This document shows, one piece after another, positions 34,032 through 45,502 of a stretch of DNA of 64,000 nt. The notes beneath the pieces are model-generated. The model was not told where the DNA came from. It searched no databases and worked only from the letters and a program-made list of their open reading frames with translations. The position numbers and the translations under genes are program-made. Location of the stretch: contig JAFKAC010000005.1 in assembly GCA_025766275.1 (NCBI GenBank), forward strand, positions 620,001-684,000. The letters are read 5' to 3'. The stretch is from Lactarius indigo (taxonomy: Eukaryota; Basidiomycota; Agaricomycetes; Russulales; Russulaceae). How positions within the stretch are numbered: the stretch's first letter is position 1; each line of letters starts with the position of its first letter.

Positions 34032-34638
34032 TGACTACAATGGGTCTATCATGTTGGTCAATGAGGAACTGTAGATATGGCGTGTTACACCGAGTTCCGT
34101 CCGCAAAGGGTATCTCCATCTGATAGTTGTTAGTAGGTAAAACGACCTTCCAGTCTCCAGTTGGCATTGCCACTGAGTTTAGCAGCAGGATCGGCCTACT
34201 AATCCCCTGCGGGTTAGCTGGTTGCAGTGGAAGCGGATGAGTGCTGACTGGTGTGGCGGCAATGGTGGGTGCTGGCAGCGGTGGTAGAGAGAGTTTGGGG
34301 GACTGAGGTCCTTCCCAAAGCTCATCCTCCTGTTCTTGCTGAGCGATCTGCTCGAGTGCCTCGCGCATAAGTCGCTGTCGGCGATTGGTGCGTGCCTGAG
34401 AGTGTCAATGGTGAAGTCCCTGGGAGGTGATATATGTGCTAAGCCCCCACATATCTTCATGGGATCGAGGTGAGTTAAGCAGGGCATTATATGTCTCACT
34501 GATGTTGGCCCATTGTTCGACTTCTCGGTTAATCTGAGCGTGAATGTACCCAGGAATGTCATCATCGGTTATCCAAGGGTACTGAGGCGGGTGTTGTACA
34601 GGAGGGTCCATTGTCGTGTTGATGCTGTTGATGGTTAG

Positions 34639-37600
34639 TCATGTTTGCTCGTTATACTCATGGATAAGTGTAGGAGCGTGTATATTTGTAACTGGTTCCC
34701 AGCTATCGTGTGCAGCCGTGAACCCTTTCCAATGTATGAGATACTGCGGCGTTTTTCGACATCTGTGGAGTTGGAAGTCGAGAAGGTTTTCCACTTCCCA
34801 CTCTTCATGGCCGTCTATAAGGTCCGGGGGTGGTTCTGAAATGGTAGCTCTGTTCTTGATGGTCTGTTTGAATGGGGTTAGCAACCCAGCGTGGAATACA
34901 TTATGGATACACCAGTTTGTGGGTAATTGGAGTTGATAAGCTATGTCGGAGATGACTCTAGTGATCAGGAATGGACCATATCATCGGGTGGCGAGCTTTG
35001 CGGTGGGATGTGTTGTTTTCAGATTGGTGGCTTCGAGCCAGACTTGATCGCCAATCCGATAAGGCTGATATCCCGTTTCTTGTACCCATTGTGTTTGAGT
35101 GGCCTTCATGGCTTCTCTGGCTTGTTGTCGGACTTCTGTAAGTTGGGTTAATCGATTGTTTGCAAGTGGTGACGTGGTGTGGATAGTGGCCGGTTGGTGA
35201 ACACGGGGGATGAAACCGATGAGTAGCTCAAATGGAGCCCTTTTGGTGGTTTCTGACACCCATGCATTCAGCGTGTACTGTGCTATGGGTAGCCAGTGGG
35301 CCCATGTATCCTGTCGGTAGTTAGCGTAGATCTGTAGGTACTGCTCGAGTTGTTGGTTTGTTCTTTCCAACTGTCTGTCAGATTGTGGGTGATAAGCCAT
35401 ACTGATGTTTTGCTCAATATGCAACATTTTGCACATGGCCTTGGAAAAGGCAGCGGTAAAATGGGGATCTCTATCTGAAATGACCTTTCACGGGACACTG
35501 TAATGGGGTAGAACGAATCACATGTATAGTGCGGCTATTTGATCCGCATCATCTGTCTCCCGGCAAGGAATGAAAACAGCTGCCTTCAAGCAGCTCTGGT
35601 CTGTGATTGTCAATATTGAGTCATAGCCATCCAGTTGTGGTAGTTTAACGATAAAATCGAGGGCTATGACCTGGAAGGGTAGAGCGTCGTATTGGGGGTA
35701 GATTGGCGATAACGGTATTTTTTGTCGTCCTGGTAGGTTTTTGTTGGACTGGCAGGTGAAACATCCCATTATGTAGTTAGCAACATCTGTTTTCATCTTG
35801 GGCCACCAATAGTGTTTTTGAATGTGTATAAGTGTTTTGGTGATTCCAGGATGACCCGCTCTAATTGCATCGTGAAAGGATGCGATCACCTCCCGTCTAA
35901 GGGGGAGATCATCTGCGATCACCAAACGCACTTGGTGGAAGAGCAACAGGGAATCCGGGAGGTCTGTGGTGAGACAGAAGTGTACAGTCCAGTCCAGGGG
36001 GAGACCGGTCAGCTGTGCTTGTTGACAGCGGTTGTTGAGTGTGGTGACCTGAGCAGTGTTAATGAAGTATGAAGATGGAAGGACAATAACGTCGGTGTTG
36101 TCATTGTCAGTCGCGACAAACGAGGGGTGGAAAGAGAGCGCGTTGGCATGTAAGTTAGGTCCCGGAACATGCTGTAGTCGCAAGTCATAATCAGCAAGGA
36201 TGTTGATGAGCTGTGCAACACGCCAGTTAATGTGTTGAGGGGAGCGATAGTGAAGGAGATTGGCATGGTCGGTAAGAATGGTGACTGGGTGGTGGCAGGC
36301 AATGAGTAGGTGTCACCAATGTTCTAGACCCCTGATGAGGCCAAGAAATTCGCAATTGTAAACGTCGTAGTTACGTTCCACGGGTGAGAGAGATTGTGAG
36401 AAGTAGCCAACGGCTTGTTGTTTGTTGCGATCGTCCGGCTGTGTTAGAATTGTGCCGATTGTGAAAAGAGAGGCATCTGTCTGAAGCTGATAGGGTTTGT
36501 CGGTGTCGGGTTGTCGGAGGGCATGTCGAGAGCAGGCAGCACGAAGAAGAGTGTCGAGTGCCGTTGTACACTCTGCAGTCCATATGAAGGGAACATCTTT
36601 TCGTAACAGATGCGTGAGGGGTTGTGCAAGATGCGCGTATTGTGGTATGAATGGTCGTTGGTAGCCTAGAACGCCAAGGATAGATCAAACTTGCTTAACA
36701 GACTGTAACATTCATGGCCAGTTGTGAAGTCCGGAGACTTTGTCCTGTCCCATACGGATACTCCTGGACGATATTGTCATACTGAGGTAGTCCATTTCGG
36801 TCTGTTCAAACTCACACTTGGAGAGTTTAAGAAAGTAACTCTCGTCGTGCAGTACTTGGAGGACTTTGTTGACAAGTAGTTGGTGTCACGCGAGATCGTG
36901 CATGGTGGCAATAAGAATGTCGTCCATGTAGATGAACAGTTCCGTCGGGAATTGATCAAGTAGCGAGTGAAAGATCCAATTCATAGCCCTTACAAACATT
37001 GCTGGTGAGTTTGTGAGCCCAAAGTACATTACCATTGGTTCGAAAAGACCGCGTGGCATTTTGAAGGCAGCTTTCCACTGATCACCATCTTTGATGCGGA
37101 TGTTGTTATAGCCCCACCGTATATCAAACTTGGTGAATAATGTTTTGTTGGCAAGGCGATCCAAAATATTAGAGATCAACAGGATCAGATATGTATCTTG
37201 GACTGTAATTTTATTCAAAGGTTTATAATCTTGGATGGGTCGCAACTTCCCATCTTTCTTCTTAAGAAAGAAGAAAGAGGAGGCGTAGCATGACTTTGAT
37301 TCTCAGATATATCCTTTGGCAAGGTGTTCCGTAAGGAACTCATCAAGGTGCTCCAGTTCTTTTGCGTTTAGCGGGTAGATTTTACATTGAAGGGTGGCGG
37401 GTGCGTCCAGTGTCAAGGTGATCATGTGATCGTCAATCCTTTCTGGTGGGAAACGTTGAGCGGCAGTTTCTGAAAATACCTCAGCATGCGACTCATACTG
37501 CACTGGTAGGCCCGCTTCCTGTTTGTCATGTGCGAAGCATTCTGCCATCTGCTGGGCGATATTGTTAATTTCTACAGTGCTCTTGTACTCCATGATACGT

Positions 37601-38110
37601 TGTTCACCTATCAAGACATTCTTCCTCCAGTCTATTTCAGGTCCTGTGGCTTTGAACCACAGGTGGCTGAGGATTACTCGAGGTCTGCCCAGGGTTGTGA
37701 TGTATAATCAGGTGTGGTACGTGGGTGATCCTGTTTAAATGCTGACAGGACAGGCCTTTGTGATGTGTCCTGCCTGGTTCATTGTACCATCAACATTATA
37801 TGCTTGTCGTATGGGAATGTCAATTGTGGTCATATGAAACGCCTGGGCTAACGTGCTATCGATAAAATTGTCAGATGTGCCAGAGTCAAGCAAGGTGTTG
37901 GTGAACCGGGGTTCATGGTTGGTGTGGAGTTGAATTGTGAGTGTTGAAGCCGTATCCCCGTTTGTCGCATTGATAGATACTGCCGTGAAGTCGTCGTCCT
38001 TGTCATCCATGCCTGCCATAATCAACATCTCCAAAACTATGCTTCGTCGTTCCTCTGGATCTAACCTCAACAAGGTTGCGACCAACACGTCTTTCGTTGG
38101 TGCAGGAGTT
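34639..38110 (-). pseudogene. Element F pol: protease, RT, RNase H, integrase, chromodomain
   Basis: It opens with TPAPTKDVLVATLLRLDPEE. Protease: NTLLDSGTSDNFID (about 37860). RT: MRPIQDYKPLNKITVQDTY, WGYNNIRIKDGDQWKAAFK, MYFGLTNSPAMF and YMDDILIA (about 36920). RNase H (36300-36700) is broken by several frame changes. Integrase: AGHPGITKTLIHIQKHYWWP with CFTCQSNKN as zinc finger, ALDFIVKLPQLDGYDSILT, then SMAYHPQSDRQLERTNQQLE. Chromodomain: EEWEVENLLDFQ, PQYLIHWKGFTAAHDSWEP (34640-34870). Stops lie near 37735, 37303, 36886, 35518 and 34981. Pol sits in the -1 frame relative to gag, but no good slippery heptamer was found in the overlap. Confidence 0.9.
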
Positions 38111-39525
38111 TTGATGAGGTTTCTGTCAGAGCAACAGTACTGGCTGCGGTGGGAGTCTGTACTTCGTTAATCTGACTGATCACAGGTTTCTTCTTTGGGC
38201 AGTCATGGGATAGATGTCCATGTTGTTTGCATCGGAAGCAGAGACCTTCTCTTCGGCATCATTCCATTTCTTGAAGTTCCTGTGGGGTGTGTTGTCGGCG
38301 GATGAACGTTGTGGTGACATCGACATCCATTGGAACTACGTCATTTTGTGATATTTGGCGTGGGGTCGTCTTTGGTGGCGGTGGTGCCGTTTTACTGATG
38401 GAGGTGATGCGGTTAGTGATGGTTTGGTACCATTGGACCTCTTCTTGTGTGGCCTCCTTCCAATCCTCCATGGTGACAGGCAATTTTGCTCTTTTTAGAC
38501 ATACAACCAGCAATCCTTTCTTTAGGCTGCGGCTGAAGAGGTCCACCGTTCCTTTAGCAGTGGTGTCCCACTCTGTGGCTTCGGCTAGTTGCTTGAAGTT
38601 AGCTATATACTCGTTGATGGCATCTCCGGTCATGGTCAGGGTGGTCAGCCAAGTGTAGGCGTTTTGTTGGCTAAGCGTGTCCGTCCAAGCATTTTTAAAG
38701 TCGGTTACGAAGTCAGTCCAGAGTACTTTGTTGGTCTCCACAATAGGTGTGACGGGGTCGTTGATTTTTGCCTCTAGCTTTCTATCTTGACTTTGATTCC
38801 AGCTCTCCACTGCGGGTCCTTGGATAAGGGTGAGGGCCAACGCCACTCGTTGGTAGGGGCTAACCATATGCTCATTGGTGCGGTTTACTCACCGGAACTG
38901 ATTAAACTCGTGCAGGGACTGTGTACTGCAAGATCGGGTTCCATCAAAAAATGTGGGTGTGGTGCCTTGGAGGGGGCCGTTCATTGTGCTGGTGGCACTG
39001 CCTGATCCGGATCCACTGGCCATGGTTGTCATTGGTACGATTGTCGGTTGGAGGTAGGTGTGAAAGGCTGGGGGAGGTGGTTGCAGCGATTTTCACTTTC
39101 CTTTTTGTTTAAGGGAGGCAACTGCTAGTTGGTGAGTGTGCCAATTGTAATCAGGCATTGTTTGTGGTTCGGTTCTGACTCGTAGTCCCCAGTGGTGAGG
39201 TTGTTCCACTTGTGCACTGTTGTATGTGGCCCAACCAGGGTAGTCTAATAGGACTTCGTACCACGCGTTCTCGCTTTCAAAATATTCAACATCAAGGCTA
39301 GGATCGGGTGCGCGTTCAAGTGTGTAACTTTGGTGGTGTTGCCAGACGAGGTCGGTGATGTGTAGATCAGTGAGGTTCGGGGTCGTTTGTCTTAGTACCA
39401 GTCACTTTTCGGTACTATCCTGTAGATCGTTTGCTGGTTCGATGTAAGCAAAGTTATTGTTGGGTGCTTCCACCAGTGTGTCAAGTTTGTGCAGACTCTT
39501 TGCGCTGAGTCCGATAGCAGAGTAG
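38050..39525 (-). pseudogene. Element F gag with zinc knuckle
   Basis: The frame can be followed from just inside the primer site: SAIGLSAKSLHKLDTLVEAP, YPGWATYNSAQVEQPHHWG, MTTMASGSGSGSATS, then the capsid-like block RVALALTLIQGPAVESWNQS and NEYIANFKQLAEATEWDT. It ends with a knuckle CFRCKQHGHLSHDC (about 38215-38255). Stops at about 39410, 38900 and 38259 interrupt it; the last lies just before CRREGLCFRC. Packages element RNA in a working copy (family knowledge). Confidence 0.83.
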
Positions 39526-39528
39526 TGG

Positions 39529-39539
39529 GTCTACTCTTA
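39529..39539 (-). other. Self-complementary primer-binding site of element F
   Basis: Directly against the LTR end the minus strand reads TAAGAGTAGAC, the exact 11-nt complement of GTCTACTCTTA at 39685-39675 in the LTR, which lies 34 nt downstream of TATAAAA (39719). Confidence 0.8.
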
Positions 39540-39874
39540 TGTCATGGTTCCAGCAGACCGTCGTGACTTAGTCGTTTTCAGGTGCGGGAGTTGTGGTAGA
39601 TGGCAACGAAAGATGGTTACTTGGCACACTCAAAGAGTTCGCAAGTGAGAGGGAACAAGCTAGATTCAATGGACTAAGAGTAGACAAGCTGCTACTACCT
39701 TACTACTGGGTCTTTTATATCGTACAAACTGGTGTTTATCGTGACTATTTTCTATAATTACGAAGCTCCTTTTGAGCTGGCAGAGTCATGGCCTACGTGG
39801 CAAGAAGTAAGAACGTGCTGGCAATTGATTGTTATACGTGTCGTTGTGTGACTGTGATGTCATGGGTCGTGACA
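39540..39874 (-). mobile_element. 5' LTR of element F
   Basis: 335 bp; TATAAAA at 39719-39713 and predicted RNA start GTCTACTCTTA at 39685. Differs from the 3' LTR mainly by C/T or G/A at CpG. Confidence 0.94.
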
Positions 39875-39879
39875 AAGAC

Positions 39880-40288
39880 GCCATGGTCCATTTAAAGACC
39901 TGTCCTCCTGGGGAGTAAATTGTAAACTCTGACTCCCAAAGACATGGTGTATTCATCCAGTCATCCACAACTCTTTAATCTCCCCATACAAAGAAAACAC
40001 CATATATGGTCCTAACTTCACTTGACCACCCCCCAAAATTGTTCAAGGAGAGGACAAACACTATGAGGTTGAAAAGGTCCTGCAGTCCAAAGTATTGCCC
40101 AACAAGAAGGGCATACTTTATCTGATCAAGTGGAAGGGATACCCTGACATTGAAAACTCCTGGCTCCCCACTTCCCAAATGACCCACACCCAAGACCTTG
40201 TCCATCAATTTCACAAGGCCAACCCCAATGCCCCTAGATCCAAATCAACTAGTGCTAGTGGAATAGCACAATGTTAAAATGGGGATAC
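39880..40288 (+). pseudogene. Element G pol C-terminus with chromodomain, and polypurine tract
   Basis: EDKHYEVEKVLQSKVLPNKK and GILYLIKWKGYPDIENSWLP (40055-40180) form a chromodomain; the frame ends SASGIAQC, stop at about 40274. AAAATGGGGATAC leads into the LTR. A stop near 40024 and a loss of frame near 39930 show decay. Confidence 0.87.
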
Positions 40289-40951
40289 TGTCATGAACCT
40301 ATAAACCTGGTCATGACTCAAGGCACTTAGAACTGGTCTGGGCCAGTCTGGCTTATGTCATCACCTTCCTAAAGGGGAAATCTGGAATCGGAGTTTGAAT
40401 TTTCGCTCTCCAACAATCATGTGATGTGTCATGTGATTACTCTGTCTTTCCAGGTCACATGCTGTGTGCATGAGTAACAATCAATGGTTGATTGTTTATC
40501 AATCAATGAAGATAACCAACCAAGTCACCGCCCTTGGGAAATTCTACATTGACTGTGGAATCACACCATTATGGTGTAATATGGCATCATCAACTAAAGA
40601 GCAGTCGTTCTATGTTTAAACCCTTTCTGATTGGACTCTATTATTAGTTATCTCTAGAATGTTCCTTTTCATAGCATTGCACAGTACCCAAGGACAGGCC
40701 TTAAGCCTGCCCTAAACCTATGCATAGACCATCCCCTGTAGTATATAAGCTAGTGCAATCTATTGGACAGTCCCTCAGACTGTCCACTTGTGACATCTTC
40801 ACTCTTGCCTCTAAGCTCCTTCAAGTGCCCCACTCCCTGTGTGCCACTACTCCCCTTTGAGCCAAGATGCCTCCTCTTTGCCTTTAATGATCTCTCCATT
40901 TCCATCTTGCCTGCCATCATCTCCAACCTTATCCCTTGCTGTTGAGTGACA
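40289..40951 (+). mobile_element. 3' LTR of element G (right end tentative)
   Basis: Starts TGTCATGAACC after the polypurine tract; TATAAG at 40744, then 34 nt to GACTGTCC (40778-40785), which pairs perfectly with GGACAGTC (40765-40772). The right end is placed at TGAGTGACA; no second LTR is available to confirm it. Confidence 0.7.
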
Positions 40952-41599
40952 GTGAGTTCTCTACAACCTGCACTATACAAAGAAACACCATCAACAGATA
41001 ATACTTTCTGGTGTTTATATAATCTACACTAAGGTACAACAACCACCACACAGAAATAGCCTGCAATAACAATATGTCAGATAGCAACATTCCAAGCACA
41101 AAAACACAATCTCAGGCCTATGTGTTTCAACCAAGAATTTGCTCAAATGGGAGGCATCAAAGAGGTCTGTGGTCTGTGAGCAAAACAAAAATTACCTTCA
41201 GAAATGTATTAAATCTACCCTTGAGCTGTTCTCCATACCAATGCAACCCAATGACATCATTGCAAGCTGTGACACACCTGCTCAAATTATCATGTCAGGT
41301 AGAGTTTCAGATATTTAGAAAGGTATTCACACTTTCATGATAAACATTACTCAAAACATTATCCAATCAAACTCAACTACACATCTAAACATTTGTGGCA
41401 CCTTAGGACTCAATTAAGTGGGGCCAAATTCACTACTGACCCCTAACAGCATTGTAACATTTTCTGGAGAACTACTGACATATAACACTAAAGTAGCAAT
41501 TGTCACATTGCACAACATGACCTATCTACCATGTCCTTCTGAATTTCCTTTGGTAGAGTAAACTGACTTCATGTTTTCTTATGAATGTGTTCCATGATT
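40952..41599. other. Spacer left of the Harbinger element
   Basis: AT-rich, no gene or repeat recognised. Confidence 0.45.
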
Positions 41600-41879
41600 A
41601 GGGTCTTTCAAAGTTCCCTTATATCAGTTCATGATTGGAACCGTTATTACATTCATTAAGCCCAATTTTGGTGGAAATCTTGTGAAAATTGTAAAAAATA
41701 ATGAAATAAAAATGGACCAATAATGTCCAACTTTGAAACCCCCCTGAAAAAAAATTAATAATGAGACCATAATGCATTCTTTGTAGTCTCCAGCAAACTT
41801 TCGGTGAGATCCACCTTTTCAATCTCCACCTTGTTCATTGCGTGGCTCCATCTGGCTCATCTGCATCTACCTTTTGATC

Positions 41880-43340
41880 ATGCCAACTATTCCCCTTCAC
41901 TGCAAGCTGCTCAATGGCCTGGATGATATTGACCGCTCATTCAAACGAGCGTGCCTTCACAAGTACCTTGAAGACTCTGGTGTTGATTTTTCTGTCACCC
42001 CAGCTTCTGATGTCAACACTGACTCAGATTTGGATTTGGAGCTCTCATCATTCTCCAGCCTCAGCAGCCTCTCATCATTCTCATCAGATGACGACGATCA
42101 AGTGTCTCACCTTTCTCTTCCCCTCTCTGAGGTAGAGGATGCATTTTATTCGAACAAGCAAGCTGAACTCGATTGACTACGCCAAGAGATCCTCAAGGGT
42201 TTTGTGTGACAACCCTAAAATCAAGAAAGCTCCTCAAATACATCTCCTCAAACACTGGTGTGATGGTAACCTCAACCAATACCAATGCAAAATCCATGTT
42301 GATCCCAACACTTTTGATGGACTTGTCAAGACGATCTGTGAACACCCAATTTTTGGCAACAACTCCAACATCCCCCAGAAGCCTGTTTCAACACAACTCA
42401 CCATCTTTCTCTACTGTGCTGGTCACTATGGCAATGCTGCAAGCCCTGAAGCCATTGGTCACTGGGCCGGTGTCAGTCCAGGGACTGTTTTCAACTGTAC
42501 TAATAGAGTAATGCTTGCACTGCTCTCTCTGCATGACAAAGTTGTTCATCTGCCAACTTTGGAGGAGAAGGAGAGTGCTAAGGCCTGGGTAGCTGTGCAG
42601 GTTTGCCTGGAGTGGGCAAATGGGCACCTTATGGTGGACAGTACAAAGTTTCTGCTATTCCAGTGTCCTGGACTTCACGGCGATACCTGGTTTGACACAA
42701 ACAAAAACTCTTCCCTTGACTGTCAGGTGAGCGTGATTGCTTTCAACATCTTTTTAAAGCTAATTTTGTGTCAGCTTGTGACACTACCGGACTCCCTGTG
42801 CATTGTTGACTATGCCATGGGACACATTGGTAGTGTTCATGACTCTTGGTCATTCCAGAGCACTTGCATCTTCAAGGAACACGATCACATCTTCACCCCA
42901 GGTGAGTGGATATGGGCAGACTCAGCATATCCATCCAAGACCTGGTGTGTCTTGCCATTCAAGAAGCCAATCAGTGGAGAATTGACTCCAGATCAACAAA
43001 TGTTCAACTATCATGTTTCCTGTGTAAGTCAAATACACTTTCATCTTCAAACATTCTCAAAGGTGTTAGATTCACATTCATTCTAAACATGCCATCAGGC
43101 TCCTCAAGGGTTGCTTCCAAGCTTTACGTGAACTCTGAATACAAATATCCTTGCCAAAGCAACACAAATGGGCTATCATCTTCATCTGCTTGTGCATCAT
43201 CCTCCATAACCTCATACTCCAACTTGAAGGAGGCAACTTCAATCCCAACTTTTGCAAATACCTTTGCAAAGCCAGAAGATGGGACATGCCAGATTTTAAC
43301 AAGGAGGGAAATGATGGTGAGTTGCAGCAGGCACGTTGAT
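41880..43340 (+). pseudogene. Harbinger transposase, broken
   Basis: MPTIPLHCKLLNGLDDIDRS opens a serine/aspartate-rich N-terminal part that stops at 42174. The frame resumes about 42170 with APQIHLLKHW, PVSTQLTIFLYCAGHYGN, EAIGHWAGVSPGTVF (helix-turn-helix like). The DDE_4 catalytic blocks are LMVDSTKFLLFQCPGLHGDT, IVDYAMGHIGSVHDSWSF, GEWIWADSAYPSKTWC and KPISGELTPDQQMFNYHVS. An intron (GTAAGT at 43024 to TTAG at about 43065) leads to IHIHSKHAIRLLKGCFQALREL, stop TGA (likely a former CGA), then IQISLPKQHKWAIIFICLCI. At least one frameshift and one nonsense change make it inactive. Confidence 0.88.
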
Positions 43341-43566
43341 GAGTTGAGACCAACAGTCAATGGTTTTGCTGTTATGTTATGGGACAGTTATTTGATAGTT
43401 CTACCAGTGGAGCAGTATGACGGCCAGCATAATCAACTCCATTGCTTGTATTTAGACTATTCCTATGTGTTGTTGTGTGATGGTATCTGTTATGTTGAGT
43501 GAATGAACTAGTCTAATGCTGATAACCTTGATGACTACTACGGAGAAAGGGTTGTATGACTTGTAA

Positions 43567-45062
43567 CTAATTTCCAAGCTGAAAGTCCGAACTCTGGTCA
43601 ACACCAGATGAAGTCACAGAAAATGAATAGCTGTCAAAGTTAGCGTCTGGTATGGGGTATATGTCCATTTGAGTTGCTTGTCTGAAACTACCAGAGGCTG
43701 AAGAAAATGACATGCCACCAAGCGCAGCTTGAGGTGGGCCCTGAGCCTTAAGTTGGGTGAGCTCAAGCTGGTACTTCATCATCTGCTCCTGGTGATTGAA
43801 TGCCTTATCCTGCATCCTCTCCTTGATGATGAGAGCCCTTTCTTTGGCAGCATATTGTTGACTATTGTGGTCTTGCTTGGCCTTGAACTCCATCCTCTGG
43901 CACTTTGCTGCAAGAGTTGTGGTCTTAAGATCCTGTGAACCCTTTGCAAGGTCAATGAGTTTGGTGTGCTCGCTAATCGACGCCTCCAAGGAATTTTCAA
44001 CACATGTACGCTTGCTGGAATTCTTTTTCCCAGACCCTATACTCTTTGAACTTTGGCCAGCTGAGCTTGAAACAGATGGTGTCCAATGGTGGGCTAAGAG
44101 GTTTTGACCATACGCCAGCTTGAGAGCAATGGAATGACCAGACTGCTGCTCCAAGTCAGGCTCATCTTCTGTCCCATCTAGAGTAAGGTCCTGTGATGCA
44201 ATGTCAAGTTAAATACAGCCAATAGAACAACTGAATTATGTACCTTCAAGCTGCTGGCTTCACAGTCACTGGCAGCCATTCCAGTGTGCCCCACACCAGG
44301 ATGCTGCACATGGTTTTCTGCCTCCCACAAGCCGTCAGGTTCCTCATCACCAACAGCTCACAGGTCTTCTTCAGCAACTTCAGCATCTACTTGCACTTTG
44401 TCCTGATTTCCAAACAGGACTTTGAAGGCTTTGGTTTTGAGACCTTGACCAGGCTTGGATGACACCACTTGAGGGTTGAAACTAGGAAGAGTGCGCCAAA
44501 ATCCATGCAAACGTTCCCAAACAGGAAACCCCTGTAAAAGTTTTTCTACAAGTATCACCAGTCAGTAATAATTAGTTGATAGCAAGATGTGATGCACCTA
44601 GGAGATTGCTGAGGGTGTCATTCTTCCAAATCTTGTCAACTGATAGCCCTGCACCCATTCTCCCAAGCTCCTGGTTGAACTCTCAGTACTTGCACTTCAA
44701 ACTGATAGATATCAGTCCTATTGCACCTCATATGTAGAGAGAGAAACTTACTGAGTGATCCAATTTTCATTGGCCTTGGCATACTTTTTTGTATCTTCTT
44801 TTACCTCTTTGTGGACCTTGGGATCAGTGTCAACAGAAAAGATGTATTCAGCCATCCTAGTGTAGAAGATAGATTTTGAGCCCTTAGCTACACAATGTGG
44901 CTGGTTTTCTTTCTTTGCCTCCTGTGATGAGTTGGAGAAAAGCTTTTGGCAATCCTCAGGGTTATCCTCTAGCCAATCAACAAGTCGGTCAGAGTGTGCA
45001 TCATCCCATTGGACCCATATCCCCTTTTCACCATGGGGATCTTGGGTATTGTCATCAGCCAT
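43567..45062 (-). CDS. Harbinger SANT/Myb-like accessory protein, spliced
   Basis: Exon 1 (45062 to about 44755): MADDNTQDPHGEKGIWVQWD, then a SANT-like block LVDWLEDNPEDCQKLFSNSS and YTRMAEYIFSVDTDPKVHKE, YAKANENWIT. A GTAAGT donor leads to exon 2 (about 44700-44600; LKCKY, a TGA, EFNQELGRMGAGLS). Exon 3 (about 44560-44360): LLQGFPVWERLHGFWRTLPS. Last exon (44154-43567): a basic/serine-rich linker and a long coiled-coil-like helix (KAKQDHNSQQYAAKERALII, HQEQMMKYQLELTQLKAQ). In Harbinger systems the Myb-like partner helps nuclear import and end binding. One nonsense codon in exon 2 means it may be a near-intact pseudogene. Confidence 0.78.
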
Positions 45063-45502
45063 GGGTCTCTTGCCTTGTTTGGCAGTGCACTACTGTCTAA
45101 AATGAGCACTGCATCACCTCCCAAAAGTCAAACAAGAAGACATCACCTTGGCCATGGTCTTGGTGCCTGGCTTGGGTTGGCTGCCAGAGTGGTCTTCACT
45201 TGTGCTTTGGACATGAGTGACTGAGTGGAGAGGCAACCAGAAGGCAGGAGGTAGAGACAGTTACAAAGACTGCCACATAGCACAAACTTGCATCTCTGAA
45301 AAATAAAACTCCGATTTTTTGGTTGCCATCCTTATGAGATCACAATAATGGTATTGCGGGATGTAGGAGCCCCCACCCATCCTTAAGACAAAAATTTGCA
45401 TTAATTGACCCATTTTTGATTTCCTGATCAATTTCTTTTCTGAAATAAGGGCTCTAAAAATGGTATGATAATGAGACAAAAATCAGAACTTTGAAAGACC
45501 CT

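Larger units (their letters stand above)
31951..34611 (-). pseudogene. Additional 3' frame of element F with a CCHC zinc knuckle
   Basis: Follows the chromodomain frame. Pieces in order: WITDDDIPGYIHAQINREVEQ (34405-34611); a proline-rich linker then PFADGTRCNTPYLQFL (34032-34368); after the B LTR, GKPVYYGPLYALPHTEPREV and LRVLVARQDHLMQCMHETEC (32370-32833); finally CNWCDSEEHLLFEC, a classical CX2CX4HX4C knuckle (about 32190-32235), and a basic tail. The PFADGT and GPLYAL blocks correspond in order to GPDGVERN and GKPLYAF in element A. It may bind nucleic acid through the knuckle; no family recognised. Stops after SAKVY and LLVPP and frame changes show decay. Confidence 0.6.
31590..39874 (-). 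mobile_element. Element F: complete Ty3/gypsy chromovirus inserted in G
   Basis: The two 335-bp LTRs (31590-31924 and 39540-39874) are nearly identical, with TSD AAGAC at 31585-31589 and 39875-39879. Internal order on the minus strand: primer site adjoining the LTR, gag with zinc knuckle, protease, RT, RNase H, integrase, chromodomain, a 3' frame with a second zinc knuckle, polypurine tract, 3' LTR. A B LTR (32834-34031) interrupts the 3' frame. Scattered stops make it defective. Confidence 0.96.
29700..40951 (+). mobile_element. Element G: decayed plus-strand chromovirus, split by element F
   Basis: The left part (29700-31589) carries a gag zinc-knuckle remnant fused to RNase H and integrase; the right part (39875-40951) carries the chromodomain, a polypurine stretch (AAAATGGGGATAC, 40276-40288) and the 3' LTR. 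The split is explained by F with TSD AAGAC. No 5' LTR was found; a large internal deletion removed protease and RT. Almost no CpG remains. Confidence 0.85.
41600..45502 (+). mobile_element. PIF/Harbinger DNA transposon, 3.9 kb
   Basis: Terminal inverted repeats share AGGGTCTTTCAAAGTTC (41600-41616 and the complement 45486-45502). The 3-bp flanks ATT (41597-41599 and 45503-45505) match, as expected for this superfamily. It contains two tail-to-tail genes: a DDE transposase on plus and a SANT/Myb-like protein on minus. Confidence 0.93.

Noticed and set aside
38060..38250. Slippery heptamer between gag and pol of element F
   Set aside because: Pol is in the -1 frame, but no X XXY YYZ heptamer in the gag phase is present in the overlap.
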